Shown in pieces: positions 1 through 8,199 of a stretch of 64,000 nt of DNA (position 1 is the stretch's first letter; each line of letters starts with the position of its first letter). The notes under the pieces are model-generated. The model searched no databases. It saw nothing but the letters and a program-made list of their open reading frames with translations, and was not told the DNA's origin. A program made the translations under genes and the position numbers. This DNA comes from Rhizobacter sp. AJA081-3 (GTDB taxonomy: Bacteria > Pseudomonadota > Gammaproteobacteria > Burkholderiales > Burkholderiaceae_C): the NCBI RefSeq assembly GCF_017795745.1, contig NZ_CP059067.1:4216001-4280000 (forward strand). Direction: 5' to 3'.

Positions 1-1
1 G

Positions 2-286
2 CTCGGCAAGGCGGGCTGCGAAGGTGTGACGCTGACGCCGGCCAACAGCTGCTCGATCACGGTGACCTACGCACCCAGCACCAGCGTCGTGTCCACCCCC
101 GACCTCGTGTTCACGATGAAGCAGGGCGCCTCGACGACCACCTTCGAGCGCGTGCTGTTCCTCAATGGCAGCATCGCCTCCACCACGCCGCCGGCCGACG
201 AGAGCGGCGGTGGCGCCCTCGGCCTGGGCTGGCTGGCCGCGCTCGGCGGGGCGGTGGCCGCGCTGGCCCGGCGCCGCCGCGCCTGA
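2..286 (+). CDS. C-terminal part of a surface/secreted protein with GlyGly-CTERM-like tail (5' partial)
   Basis: The reading frame is open from the first bases of the window, so the gene starts upstream; only about 94 residues are visible. The visible part (TLTPANSCSITVTYAP) looks like the end of an Ig-like beta-sandwich repeat of the choice-of-anchor type. It ends with a Gly-rich stretch (ESGGGALGLG), a hydrophobic helix and an Arg cluster (ARRRRA), the layout of a GlyGly-CTERM sorting signal processed by rhombosortase. That implies envelope delivery, usually through type II secretion. Its TGA directly abuts the stop of the convergent uvrA, with no base between them. The family of the missing N-terminal part cannot be told. 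Confidence 0.7.
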   Translation, partial: LGKAGCEGVTLTPANSCSITVTYAPSTSVVSTPDLVFTMKQGASTTTFERVLFLNGSIASTTPPADESGGGALGLGWLAALGGAVAALARRRRA

Positions 287-3200
287 TCAGGCCGGCACCA
301 CCGCCTTCGCCGCCGCACCGCGCGCCAGCACCGGGCGCAGGGCGACTCCGGTGTGGCTGGCCGCCACGCGCACCAGCGCTTCGGGCGGGCACTGCGCGAC
401 GATGCCGCCACCGCGGTCGCCGCCTTCGGGCCCGAGGTCGATGATCCAGTCGGCCTCGGCGACCACATCGAGGTCGTGCTCGATCACCACCACGCTGTGG
501 CCGCCATCGACCAGGCGGTGCAGCACGCGAATCAGCTTCTCCACGTCAGCCATGTGCAGGCCCACCGTCGGCTCGTCGAGCACGTACAGCGTGTGCGGCG
601 CCTTGTTGCCGCGCCGCGTGACGTCGTCGCGCACCTTGGTCAGCTCGGTGACGAGCTTGATGCGCTGCGCCTCGCCGCCCGACAGCGTCGGCGAGGGCTG
701 GCCGAGCGTGAGGTAGCCCAGGCCCACGTCCTTGAGCAGCTGCAGCGGGTGGCTGATCGCGGGCATCGAGGCGAAGAAATCCACCGCCTCGTCGATCTCC
801 ATCGTCAGCACCTCGCCGATGTTCTTGCCGCGCCAGGTGACGGCCAAGGTCTCGGCGTTGAAGCGCTGGCCGTGGCAGACGTCGCAGGGCACCTTCACGT
901 CGGGCAGGAAGCTCATCTCGATGGTGCGCAGGCCCTGGCCTTCGCAGGCCGGGCAGCGGCCGTCGCCGGTGTTGAAGGAAAAACGCGCCGGCGCGTAGCC
1001 ACGGGCCTTGGCCTCCAGCGTGTCGGCGAACAGGCGCCGGATCACGTCCCAGAAGCCGATGTAGGTGGCAGGGCAGGAGCGCGGCGTCTTGCCGATCGGC
1101 GTCTGGTCGACCTCGAGCACGCGATCGATCTGCTGCCAGCCCTCGATCGACGCGCAGCCCTGCCAGTTCGGCTTCGAGCCACGCACGTTGATGAACTGCA
1201 GGTTGGCCAGCAGCACGTCGCGCGCCAGTGTCGACTTGCCGGAGCCGCTGACGCCCGTCACCGCCACCAGCCGGCCCAGCGGCACCGGCACATCGAGGTT
1301 CTTCAGGTTGTGCAGCGCGGCACCGCGCAGCATCAGCCTGGGCTCCGTGGCCACCACCGCGCGGCGCGGCTTCAGCGGGTGCCGCATCGGGTGCGCGAGG
1401 AAGCGCCCGGTGACGGACTCGGCATTCGCCGACAGCGTCGCCGCACTGCCCTCGGCGACCAGCCGGCCGCCGCGCTTGCCGGCGCCCGGGCCGATGTCGA
1501 TGATGTGGTCGGCGCGGCGGATGGTGTCCTCGTCGTGTTCGACGACCACCAGCGTGTTGCCCTTGTCGCCGAGCTTGTGCAGCGCGTCGAGCAGGATCTG
1601 GTTGTCGCGCGGGTGCAGGCCGATGGTCGGCTCGTCGAGCACGTAGCAGACGCCCTGCAGGTTGCTGCCGAGCTGCGCCGCCAGGCGGATGCGCTGCGCC
1701 TCGCCGCCCGAGAGCGTGGGCGCTGCACGGTCGAGCGTGAGGTAGCCCAGGCCGACCTCCTCGAGGAACTCGAGGCGGCTCTGGATCTCCGTGACCACGT
1801 CGCGGGCGATGTCGGCATCGCGGCCGACCAGGCGCAGCGCCTCGATCCACCGGCGGCAGTCCGACACGCTCATGCGTGCCACCGCAGTGATCGCCTCGTT
1901 CTCGAAGGTCACGCCGCGCGAGGCGAGGTTCAACCGCGTGCCGCCGCAGTCGGGGCACGGCGCGTCGACCAGGCCGTCGACCTCGGGCTCCTCCGACGGG
2001 AAACTCTGCTCGCGGCCCTTGTTGTCGTCATCGTCGCGTTTCGAGTCGTCGTAGGCCTTGCGCTGCTCGCGCGTCAGCGCGAGGCCGGTGCCGACGCAGG
2101 TGGTGCACCAGCCGTGCTTGCTGTTGTAGCTGAACATGCGCGGGTCCAGCTCGGGGTAGCTGGTGCCGCAGACCGGGCAGGCGCGCTTGGTCGAGAACAC
2201 CTTCACCGTGCCGATGCGCACGGTCGGCGTGCCGGCGAGCATCGCGCCCTTCAGGCCATCCAGCGGCGCGAGCAGGTGCATCACGCCCTTGCCGAGCTCC
2301 AGCGCCTTGGCCAGCAGTTCGCGCAACTCGGCCTCGTTGTCGGGCGACACGATGAGGTCGCCCACCGGCAGCTCCAGCGTGTGCTCCTTGAACCGGTCCA
2401 GGCGCGGCCACGGGTCCACCTTGAGGAACTCGCCGTCGACGCGCAGGTGCGAGTGGCCGCGCGCCTTGGCCCACTTGGCGAGATCGGTGTAGACGCCCTT
2501 GCGGTTGACGACCAGCGGCGCGAGCAGGCCGACGTGCTGGCCCTTGTGGTCGCGCAGCAGCTGTGCCGCGATGCTCTCCGCACTCTGCGGCTTCACCGGT
2601 GCGCCGTCCTTGCTGCAGTGCTGCAGGCCGAGCTTCACGTAGAGCAGGCGCAGGAAGTGCCACACCTCGGTGGTGGTGGCCACCGTGCTCTTGCGCCCGC
2701 CGCGCGAGAGGCGCTGCTCGATTGCGACCGTCGGCGGGATGCCGTACACCGCATCCACCTCGGGCCGACCCGCCGGCTGCACGATGCTGCGCGCATAGGC
2801 GTTCAGCGATTCGAGGTAGCGCCGCTGCCCCTCGTTGAAGAGAATGTCGAAGGCCAGCGTGCTCTTGCCCGAGCCCGACACGCCGGTGACGACGTTGAAC
2901 TTGCCGCGCGGGATGTCGACGTCGAGCGACTTCAGGTTGTGCTCGCGCGCGTTGACGATGCGGATCACCTGCTCGCTGACACGGCGCTCGTCTCGCGCTG
3001 CCTTGACGAGGAACTGCAGCGGCACGCCCTCCTCGGCCACCGGCACGCCGATGCCGATGGCGCGCTCGTAGTCGGCCAGCGCCTTGCCGGTGTGCGAGGC
3101 CGGGTGGCGCTTCACTTCCTCCGGCGTACCGACGCAGACCACCTGCCCGCCGGCGTCGCCGCCCTCGGGGCCGAGGTCGACCAGCCAGTCGCTGGCGCGG

Positions 3201-6025
3201 ATCACATCGAGGTTGTGCTCGATGACGATGATCGAGTGGCCCGCCTCCAGCAGCTTGCGGAAGGCGCGCATCAGCTTGGCGATGTCGTCGAAGTGCAGCC
3301 CGGTGGTCGGCTCGTCGAACAGGTACAGCGTGCCCTTGCGCGCCAACGGCTGGCGGCTTGCCGCGCCGTTCTGCGAGGCCTCGGCGAGGAAGCCCGCGAG
3401 CTTGAGGCGCTGGGCCTCGCCGCCCGACAGCGTGGGCACCGGCTGGCCGAGCTTCACGTACTCGAGGCCGACATCGACGATCGGCTGCAGCACGCGCAGC
3501 ACCTCGCGATCGTCGCGGAACAACTGCACCGCCTCGCTGACGGTGAGCTCGAGCACGTCGGCCACCGACAGGTCGCGGATCACGTCGCCGGGCAGGCGGC
3601 GGTCGATCTTCACGTCGAGCATCTCGGCGCGGTAGCGGCGGCCGTCGCAATCCTGGCAGCGCAGGTAGACGTCGCTGAGGAACTGCATCTCGACATGCTC
3701 GAAGCCCGAGCCGCCGCAGGTCGGGCAGCGGCCGTCGCCGGCGTTGAAGCTGAACATGCCGGCGCCGTAGCCGCGCTGCAGCGCCAGCGGCGCCTGCGCG
3801 AACAGCTTGCGGATCTCGTCGAAGGCGCCGACATAGCTCGCCGGGTTGGAGCGCGCCGTCTTGCCGATCGGCGACTGGTCGACGAAGACGGCGTCGGTGA
3901 GCCAGTCCGCGCCGAGCAGGCGGTCGTGCTCGCCGGGCGTCTCGGTGGCCTTGCCGAAGTGGCGTTGCAGCGCCGGGTAGAGCACGTCCTGAATCAGCGT
4001 GCTCTTGCCCGAGCCCGACACGCCGGTCACGCAGACCAGGTGATGCAGCGGGAAGGCCACCGTCACATTCTTCAGGTTGTGCTCGCGCGCACCCTCGACG
4101 ATCAGCTTCGGCGTGGCCTCCGACACCAGCCGCTTGATGCCCATGCTGACGTGCTTGCGCCCGCCGAGGTAGGCGCCGGTGAGCGTGTCGGCGGAGCGGA
4201 TCGCCTCGGGCGTGCCGTCGAAGACGATGGTGCCGCCGCGCTCGCCGGGGCCGGGGCCCATGTCGATGAGGCGGTCGGCGGCGAGCATCACCGCCGGGTC
4301 GTGCTCGACGACGACCAGCGTGTTGCCCGCGTCGCGCAGCCGGTGCATGGCCTCGACGATGCGGTTCATGTCGCGCGGGTGCAGGCCGATGCTCGGTTCG
4401 TCGAGCACGAACATGGTGTTGACCAGCGAGGTGCCCAGCGCCGTCGTCAGGTTGATGCGCTGCACCTCGCCGCCGGACAGCGTGCGGCTCTGCCGGTCGA
4501 GCGTGAGGTAGCCGATGCCGACGTCGCACAGGTACTTGAGCCGCGTCTGGATCTCGCCGAGCAACAGCTTGAGCGCCTCGTCGAGCATGCTGCTGGGCAG
4601 GCTGATGCGGTCGAAGAAACGGCGGATGCGGTCGATCGGCAGCAGCATCAGGTCGTGCACCGTCAGGCCGGGCAGTGCCTCGAGCTGCGCGCGCGACCAG
4701 TTCACACCCTGCGGCATGAAGCGCCGCGCCGGCTCGAACACCGAGTCGGCATCTTCCTTGGTGCCCAGGCGCCACAGCAGCGCCTCGGTCTTCAGCCGCG
4801 CACCGCCGCACACATGGCAGGGCGTGTAGCTGCGGTACTTGGACAGCAGCACGCGGATGTGCATCTTGTAGGACTTCGATTCGAGGTACTCGAAGAAGCG
4901 CTTGACGCCGTACCACTGCTTGTTCCAGTTGCCGTTCCAGTTCGGCGAGCCGTTGATCACCCAGTCGCGCTGGCCTTCGGTGAGCGCCGACCACGGCGTG
5001 TCACGGGGGATGCCCGCCTCGCCGCCGTACTTGAGCAGGTCGTCCTGGCATTCTTTCCAGGCCGGCGTCTGCATCGGCTTGATGGCGCCGGAGCGCAGCG
5101 TCTTGCGGTGGTCGGGAATGACCAGGCCGTAGTCGACACCGATCACGCGGCCGAAGCCACGGCAGGTGTCGCAGGCGCCGTAGGCCGAGTTGAAGCTGAA
5201 CATCGCAGGCTGCGGATCGGCGTAGCGCAGGTCGCTGTCGGGGCAGTGCAGGCCGGTGCTGAAGCGCCACAGATCCGGCTCACCCTCCTCTTTCAAGGCG
5301 TAGACGTTGACACGCCCGCTGCCGCGCTTGAGCGCCATCTCGATGGCCTCGACGGCGCGGACCTTCTCGGTGCCCTGCAGGCGGAAGCGGTCGGCCACCA
5401 CGTCGAGCAGCGTGCGCGGGCCGGTTGGCGAGGCCACCTCGCGCTGCGCCTGCACGCGGGTGAAGCCACTGGCCGCAAGCCATTGCTCGATGTCGGCTTC
5501 GCTGGTGCCCGCGGGCAGTTCGACCGGGAAGGTGACGACCAGTCGCGGATCGGCCTCCTTCGTGCGCGCCATCAACTCGGCGTAGATCGTCTCCGGCGAA
5601 TCGTGACGCACGCGCTGCGCGGTCTGCTTGTCGAACAACTCGGCGGCGCGCGCGAACAGCAGCTTCAGGTGGTCGTTCAGCTCGGTCATCGTGCCGACCG
5701 TCGAGCGCGAGCTGCGCACCGGGTTGGTCTGGTCGATGGCGATGGCCGGCGGCACGCCGTCGACACGGTCGACCGCCGGGCGGTCCATGCGGTCGAGGAA
5801 CTGGCGTGCATAGGCGCTGAAGGTTTCGACATAGCGCCGCTGGCCTTCGGCATAGAGCGTGTCGAACACCAGGCTGGACTTGCCCGAGCCGCTGGGCCCG
5901 GTCACGACCGTCATTTCTCCGGTGCGGATGTCGAGGTCGAGGTTCTTCAGGTTGTGCTGGCGGGCCCCGCGGATGCGAATCGTGCCGATGCCACCGTTCT
6001 TGCCGGTCTCGCTGCTGCTGTCCAT
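287..6025 (-). CDS. uvrA: Double-length UvrA (excinuclease ABC subunit A, tandem fusion)
   Basis: This is a 1912-residue UvrA-family protein, about twice the usual 940-960. Four P-loops (GPSGSGKS or GVSGSGKS) lie near residues 43-50, 673, 1053 and 1596, and four LSGGE ABC signatures are present, so two full UvrA units are joined in one chain. CxxC zinc-finger pairs (CHVCGG, CPTCGG, CPVCG, CPACEG, CDVCHG) follow the family pattern. UvrA recognises DNA lesions as a dimer and loads UvrB in nucleotide excision repair. A tandem form could act as an intramolecular dimer, which is inference. The ATG at 6025 precedes the conserved IRIRGARQHNLKN. The Asp/Lys-rich insertion near residues 1335-1350 (KRDDDDNKGRE) is unusual. 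Both units look intact, so it is not decaying. Confidence 0.93.
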   Translation of the reverse strand: MDSSSETGKNGGIGTIRIRGARQHNLKNLDLDIRTGEMTVVTGPSGSGKSSLVFDTLYAEGQRRYVETFSAYARQFLDRMDRPAVDRVDGVPPAIAIDQTNPVRSSRSTVGTMTELNDHLKLLFARAAELFDKQTAQRVRHDSPETIYAELMARTKEADPRLVVTFPVELPAGTSEADIEQWLAASGFTRVQAQREVASPTGPRTLLDVVADRFRLQGTEKVRAVEAIEMALKRGSGRVNVYALKEEGEPDLWRFSTGLHCPDSDLRYADPQPAMFSFNSAYGACDTCRGFGRVIGVDYGLVIPDHRKTLRSGAIKPMQTPAWKECQDDLLKYGGEAGIPRDTPWSALTEGQRDWVINGSPNWNGNWNKQWYGVKRFFEYLESKSYKMHIRVLLSKYRSYTPCHVCGGARLKTEALLWRLGTKEDADSVFEPARRFMPQGVNWSRAQLEALPGLTVHDLMLLPIDRIRRFFDRISLPSSMLDEALKLLLGEIQTRLKYLCDVGIGYLTLDRQSRTLSGGEVQRINLTTALGTSLVNTMFVLDEPSIGLHPRDMNRIVEAMHRLRDAGNTLVVVEHDPAVMLAADRLIDMGPGPGERGGTIVFDGTPEAIRSADTLTGAYLGGRKHVSMGIKRLVSEATPKLIVEGAREHNLKNVTVAFPLHHLVCVTGVSGSGKSTLIQDVLYPALQRHFGKATETPGEHDRLLGADWLTDAVFVDQSPIGKTARSNPASYVGAFDEIRKLFAQAPLALQRGYGAGMFSFNAGDGRCPTCGGSGFEHVEMQFLSDVYLRCQDCDGRRYRAEMLDVKIDRRLPGDVIRDLSVADVLELTVSEAVQLFRDDREVLRVLQPIVDVGLEYVKLGQPVPTLSGGEAQRLKLAGFLAEASQNGAASRQPLARKGTLYLFDEPTTGLHFDDIAKLMRAFRKLLEAGHSIIVIEHNLDVIRASDWLVDLGPEGGDAGGQVVCVGTPEEVKRHPASHTGKALADYERAIGIGVPVAEEGVPLQFLVKAARDERRVSEQVIRIVNAREHNLKSLDVDIPRGKFNVVTGVSGSGKSTLAFDILFNEGQRRYLESLNAYARSIVQPAGRPEVDAVYGIPPTVAIEQRLSRGGRKSTVATTTEVWHFLRLLYVKLGLQHCSKDGAPVKPQSAESIAAQLLRDHKGQHVGLLAPLVVNRKGVYTDLAKWAKARGHSHLRVDGEFLKVDPWPRLDRFKEHTLELPVGDLIVSPDNEAELRELLAKALELGKGVMHLLAPLDGLKGAMLAGTPTVRIGTVKVFSTKRACPVCGTSYPELDPRMFSYNSKHGWCTTCVGTGLALTREQRKAYDDSKRDDDDNKGREQSFPSEEPEVDGLVDAPCPDCGGTRLNLASRGVTFENEAITAVARMSVSDCRRWIEALRLVGRDADIARDVVTEIQSRLEFLEEVGLGYLTLDRAAPTLSGGEAQRIRLAAQLGSNLQGVCYVLDEPTIGLHPRDNQILLDALHKLGDKGNTLVVVEHDEDTIRRADHIIDIGPGAGKRGGRLVAEGSAATLSANAESVTGRFLAHPMRHPLKPRRAVVATEPRLMLRGAALHNLKNLDVPVPLGRLVAVTGVSGSGKSTLARDVLLANLQFINVRGSKPNWQGCASIEGWQQIDRVLEVDQTPIGKTPRSCPATYIGFWDVIRRLFADTLEAKARGYAPARFSFNTGDGRCPACEGQGLRTIEMSFLPDVKVPCDVCHGQRFNAETLAVTWRGKNIGEVLTMEIDEAVDFFASMPAISHPLQLLKDVGLGYLTLGQPSPTLSGGEAQRIKLVTELTKVRDDVTRRGNKAPHTLYVLDEPTVGLHMADVEKLIRVLHRLVDGGHSVVVIEHDLDVVAEADWIIDLGPEGGDRGGGIVAQCPPEALVRVAASHTGVALRPVLARGAAAKAVVPA

Positions 6026-6060
6026 GGGCCTCCAGGGCGAAGGGAAAGCATTCTAGGGAC

Positions 6061-6103
6061 GTGCCGGCGATCGTGCAGATGTTCACGATCGCGCCTCCGG
6101 CAC
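6061..6103. promoter_or_regulatory. Nested inverted repeat in the uvrA / binding-protein divergent region
   Basis: GCGATCGTG (6067-6075) and CACGATCGC (6084-6092) form a perfect 9-bp inverted repeat with an 8-nt spacer. GTGCCGG (6061-6067) and CCGGCAC (6097-6103) form an outer repeat. It lies between divergent uvrA and the substrate-binding gene, 36 nt above the uvrA ATG. It could be an operator or a leader hairpin. No LexA-type CTG-N10-CAG box was recognised. Confidence 0.4.
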
Positions 6104-6178
6104 CGGCTATCGTCGGCCCCGTAGACTCGCCACACTCGCTGGTTGTGGCGCCGCCTGGCGCATTCACGGAGATTCAAG

Positions 6179-7291
6179 ATGAAACGAATCGTGCACTGGC
6201 TGGCCGCTGTCCTGGGCCTGTGCATCGCCGCCTCCGCGGGGGCACAGATCGTCATCGGGCAGACATCGGGCTTCTCCGGCCCAGTGGCCGCCGGCGTCAA
6301 GGAAGTCTCCGACGGCGCCAAGCTGTACATCGACGCCACCAACGCCAAGGGCGGCGTCAACGGCCAGTCGATCGAGATCGTCGCCATGGACGACAAGTTC
6401 GACCCCAAGCTCGCCGGCGAGAACGCCAAGGCGCTGATCACCGAAAAGAACGTCGCGGCGCTGTTCCTCAGCCGCGGCACGCCGCACACGCAGGCTATCG
6501 TGCCGCTGCTCGAGCAGTACAAGGTGCCGCTGATCGCGCCCTCCACCGGCGCCATGGTGCTGCACAAGCCGGTCAACCCCTGGGTGTTCAACGTGCGCGC
6601 CACCTACCAGCGCGAGGCCGAGCGCGCGGTGCAGCACCTCAGCCTGATCGGCATGGACCACATCGGCGTGATCCACGTCGAAGACACTTTCGGCGCCGAC
6701 CTGCTCGAAGGCGCGAAACGGGGCTTCTCGGGCGTGGGCAAGAACGCCGTCTTCATCGAGAAATACGATCGCGCCAAGTGGGACTTCTCGAAGATCGCGC
6801 CCCTGGTGGCCAGCTCCGGCGTGCAGGCGGTGCTGTTCATCGGTTCGGGCAACGCGGTGGCCGACGGCATCGAGGCGATCCGCAAGGCCGGCTCGCGCGC
6901 GCAGATCGTCACCTTCTCGAACAACGCCTCGGGCGGCTTCGTCAAATCGCTCAAGGAGAACGCCCGCGGCGTCATCGTCACGCAGGTGTTCCCCTACGAG
7001 CGTTCGCTGTCGGCGCCGATGGTGAAGGAAGCGCACGACCTTGCCGTGGCCAAGGGGCTGGAAGGCGTGTCGCCGGCGATGCTGGAAGGATTCGCCGCGG
7101 CCAAGGTGCTGGTGGCCGCGCTCAAGCGGGCCGGACCGAATCCGACGCGCGCAAAGATCCAGCAGGCGCTGGAGGGCATGAGCAAGGTCGACATCGGCGG
7201 GCTCGAAGTGAGCTACAGCGCGACCGACCACACCGGCCTGGACTTCGTCGACCTGTCCATCATCGGCACCGACGGGAAGTTCCGCCGCTGA
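6179..7291 (+). CDS. Periplasmic substrate-binding protein, branched-chain amino acid (LivK/Peripla_BP_6) type
   Basis: This 370-residue protein has a Sec signal peptide (MKRIVHWLAAVLGLCIAASA, cleavage about GAQ) and a type I periplasmic-binding fold, with the opening IVIGQTSGFSGPVAAGVKE typical of Liv/Peripla_BP_6 receptors. The ATG at 6179 was preferred over an upstream in-frame GTG because the signal peptide starts there and GGAG lies 8 nt before it. No permease or ATPase gene is next to it, so it is an orphan receptor. Its stop overlaps the start of the GntR gene by one base (TGATG), so the two are probably co-translated. In this superfamily ligands range from amino acids to aromatic and aliphatic acids; the ligand here is unknown. 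Confidence 0.85.
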   Translation: MKRIVHWLAAVLGLCIAASAGAQIVIGQTSGFSGPVAAGVKEVSDGAKLYIDATNAKGGVNGQSIEIVAMDDKFDPKLAGENAKALITEKNVAALFLSRGTPHTQAIVPLLEQYKVPLIAPSTGAMVLHKPVNPWVFNVRATYQREAERAVQHLSLIGMDHIGVIHVEDTFGADLLEGAKRGFSGVGKNAVFIEKYDRAKWDFSKIAPLVASSGVQAVLFIGSGNAVADGIEAIRKAGSRAQIVTFSNNASGGFVKSLKENARGVIVTQVFPYERSLSAPMVKEAHDLAVAKGLEGVSPAMLEGFAAAKVLVAALKRAGPNPTRAKIQQALEGMSKVDIGGLEVSYSATDHTGLDFVDLSIIGTDGKFRR

Positions 7292-7992
7292 TGAGCCTGC
7301 CGCGGCCCCGCGCTCGCAGCAGCCCGCAGCGCCGCGTCGCGCCGGTGCTTCGCGTCAGCGGCACGCTGGACCAGACCGTCTACGACGCGCTGTTCGACGC
7401 CGTCATGCAGGGTCGCCTGAAGCCCGGCCAGCGGCTCGGCGAGGCGGGGTTGTGCGAGCAGTTCCAGGTCAGCCGCACCGTGGTGCGCCAGGCCCTTCGC
7501 CGGCTGGCCGAATCGCAGATCGTCGAGATCGTGCCGAACAAGGGCGCCACCGTGGCGGCTCCCGGTCCCGAAGAGACACGCGAGGTGTTCGAGGCGCGGC
7601 GCGCCATCGAAGGCGCCATCATGCGCGCCGTGGCGGCACGCATCGGTGCGCTCGACCTGCAGAGGCTGCAGGCGCGCCTGGATGCGGAGCATGCCGCGCT
7701 GCACGAAGGCGACCACGGCCGCTGGGTCTCGCTGGCCGGCGGCTTCCATCTCGCATTGGCGCAGTTGTGCGGCAACCGCGTGCTGCAGCGCCTGCTCACC
7801 GAGCTGATGACACGCTGCTCGCTGATCGTCGCGCTCTACGAGGCGCCGGGCGAGGCCGCGTGCGAACACGACGAGCACCAGCGCATCGTCGAGCTGCTCG
7901 GGCTGCGCGACGGCGACGGCGCGGCCGCGCTGATGGACCAGCACCTGCGCGCGCTCGAGTCGCGCCTGGCCCTGCCGCGCACGGCGAGCTGA
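7291..7992 (+). CDS. GntR-family transcriptional regulator, FCD (FadR-like) subgroup
   Basis: This 233-residue protein has an N-terminal winged helix-turn-helix (about residues 25-90: YDALFDAVMQGRLKPGQRLG, then FQVSRTVVRQALRRLAESQI) and an all-alpha FCD ligand-binding domain with Asp/His metal-ligand positions (about 100-225). Such regulators are usually repressors released by small carboxylates. It is coupled to the upstream binding protein by a one-base overlap. Two palindromes containing TGTATACA lie 70-160 bp downstream of its stop, before the BMP-family gene. They match the GTATAC-centred operators common for FCD regulators, so control of the downstream operon is likely but inferred. The effector is unknown. 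Confidence 0.87.
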   Translation: MSLPRPRARSSPQRRVAPVLRVSGTLDQTVYDALFDAVMQGRLKPGQRLGEAGLCEQFQVSRTVVRQALRRLAESQIVEIVPNKGATVAAPGPEETREVFEARRAIEGAIMRAVAARIGALDLQRLQARLDAEHAALHEGDHGRWVSLAGGFHLALAQLCGNRVLQRLLTELMTRCSLIVALYEAPGEAACEHDEHQRIVELLGLRDGDGAAALMDQHLRALESRLALPRTAS

Positions 7993-8059
7993 GTTCGCCG
8001 GCACAGCACGGGCTTGGGTCGGGATGACCCAAGTTGGGCGCGAGACGCCCTCATTTGGT

Positions 8060-8073
8060 GAATGTATACATTC
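8060..8073. promoter_or_regulatory. GTATAC-centred palindrome, candidate GntR operator 1
   Basis: GAATGTATACATTC is a perfect 14-bp palindrome in an AT-rich island between the GntR gene and the BMP-family gene. FadR/FCD regulators commonly bind dyads centred on GTATAC. It shares the 8-mer TGTATACA with the site at 8134-8155. Confidence 0.6.
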
Positions 8074-8133
8074 CCGTATTGCTCAACTTATCTCAATTAA
8101 ATCAATGACTTAATTCGCATCAACGGCTGGCAC

Positions 8134-8155
8134 TGATTGTGCCTGTATACAATCA
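8134..8155. promoter_or_regulatory. Inverted repeat with TGTATACA, candidate GntR operator 2
   Basis: TGATTGT (8134-8140) and ACAATCA (8149-8155) form an inverted repeat with an 8-nt spacer, and the right part contains TGTATACA (8144-8151). It lies 45 nt before the BMP-family ATG, a position where binding would block transcription or early elongation. The centre-to-centre distance to operator 1 is about 78 bp. Confidence 0.55.
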
Positions 8156-8199
8156 GCCGGCCCGGCTCCGGCACCCCTTCACCCCACAGGAGCCCACCC

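Noticed and set aside
2028-4994. A 988-residue minus-strand frame inside uvrA
   Set aside because: It is a frame-shifted shadow of the same gene, rich in Arg/Pro/Ala, with no conserved motif.
353-6124. A 1923-residue open frame on the plus strand opposite uvrA
   Set aside because: It is a shadow of uvrA caused by high third-position GC; its translation is rich in Arg, Ala, His and Val without domain motifs.
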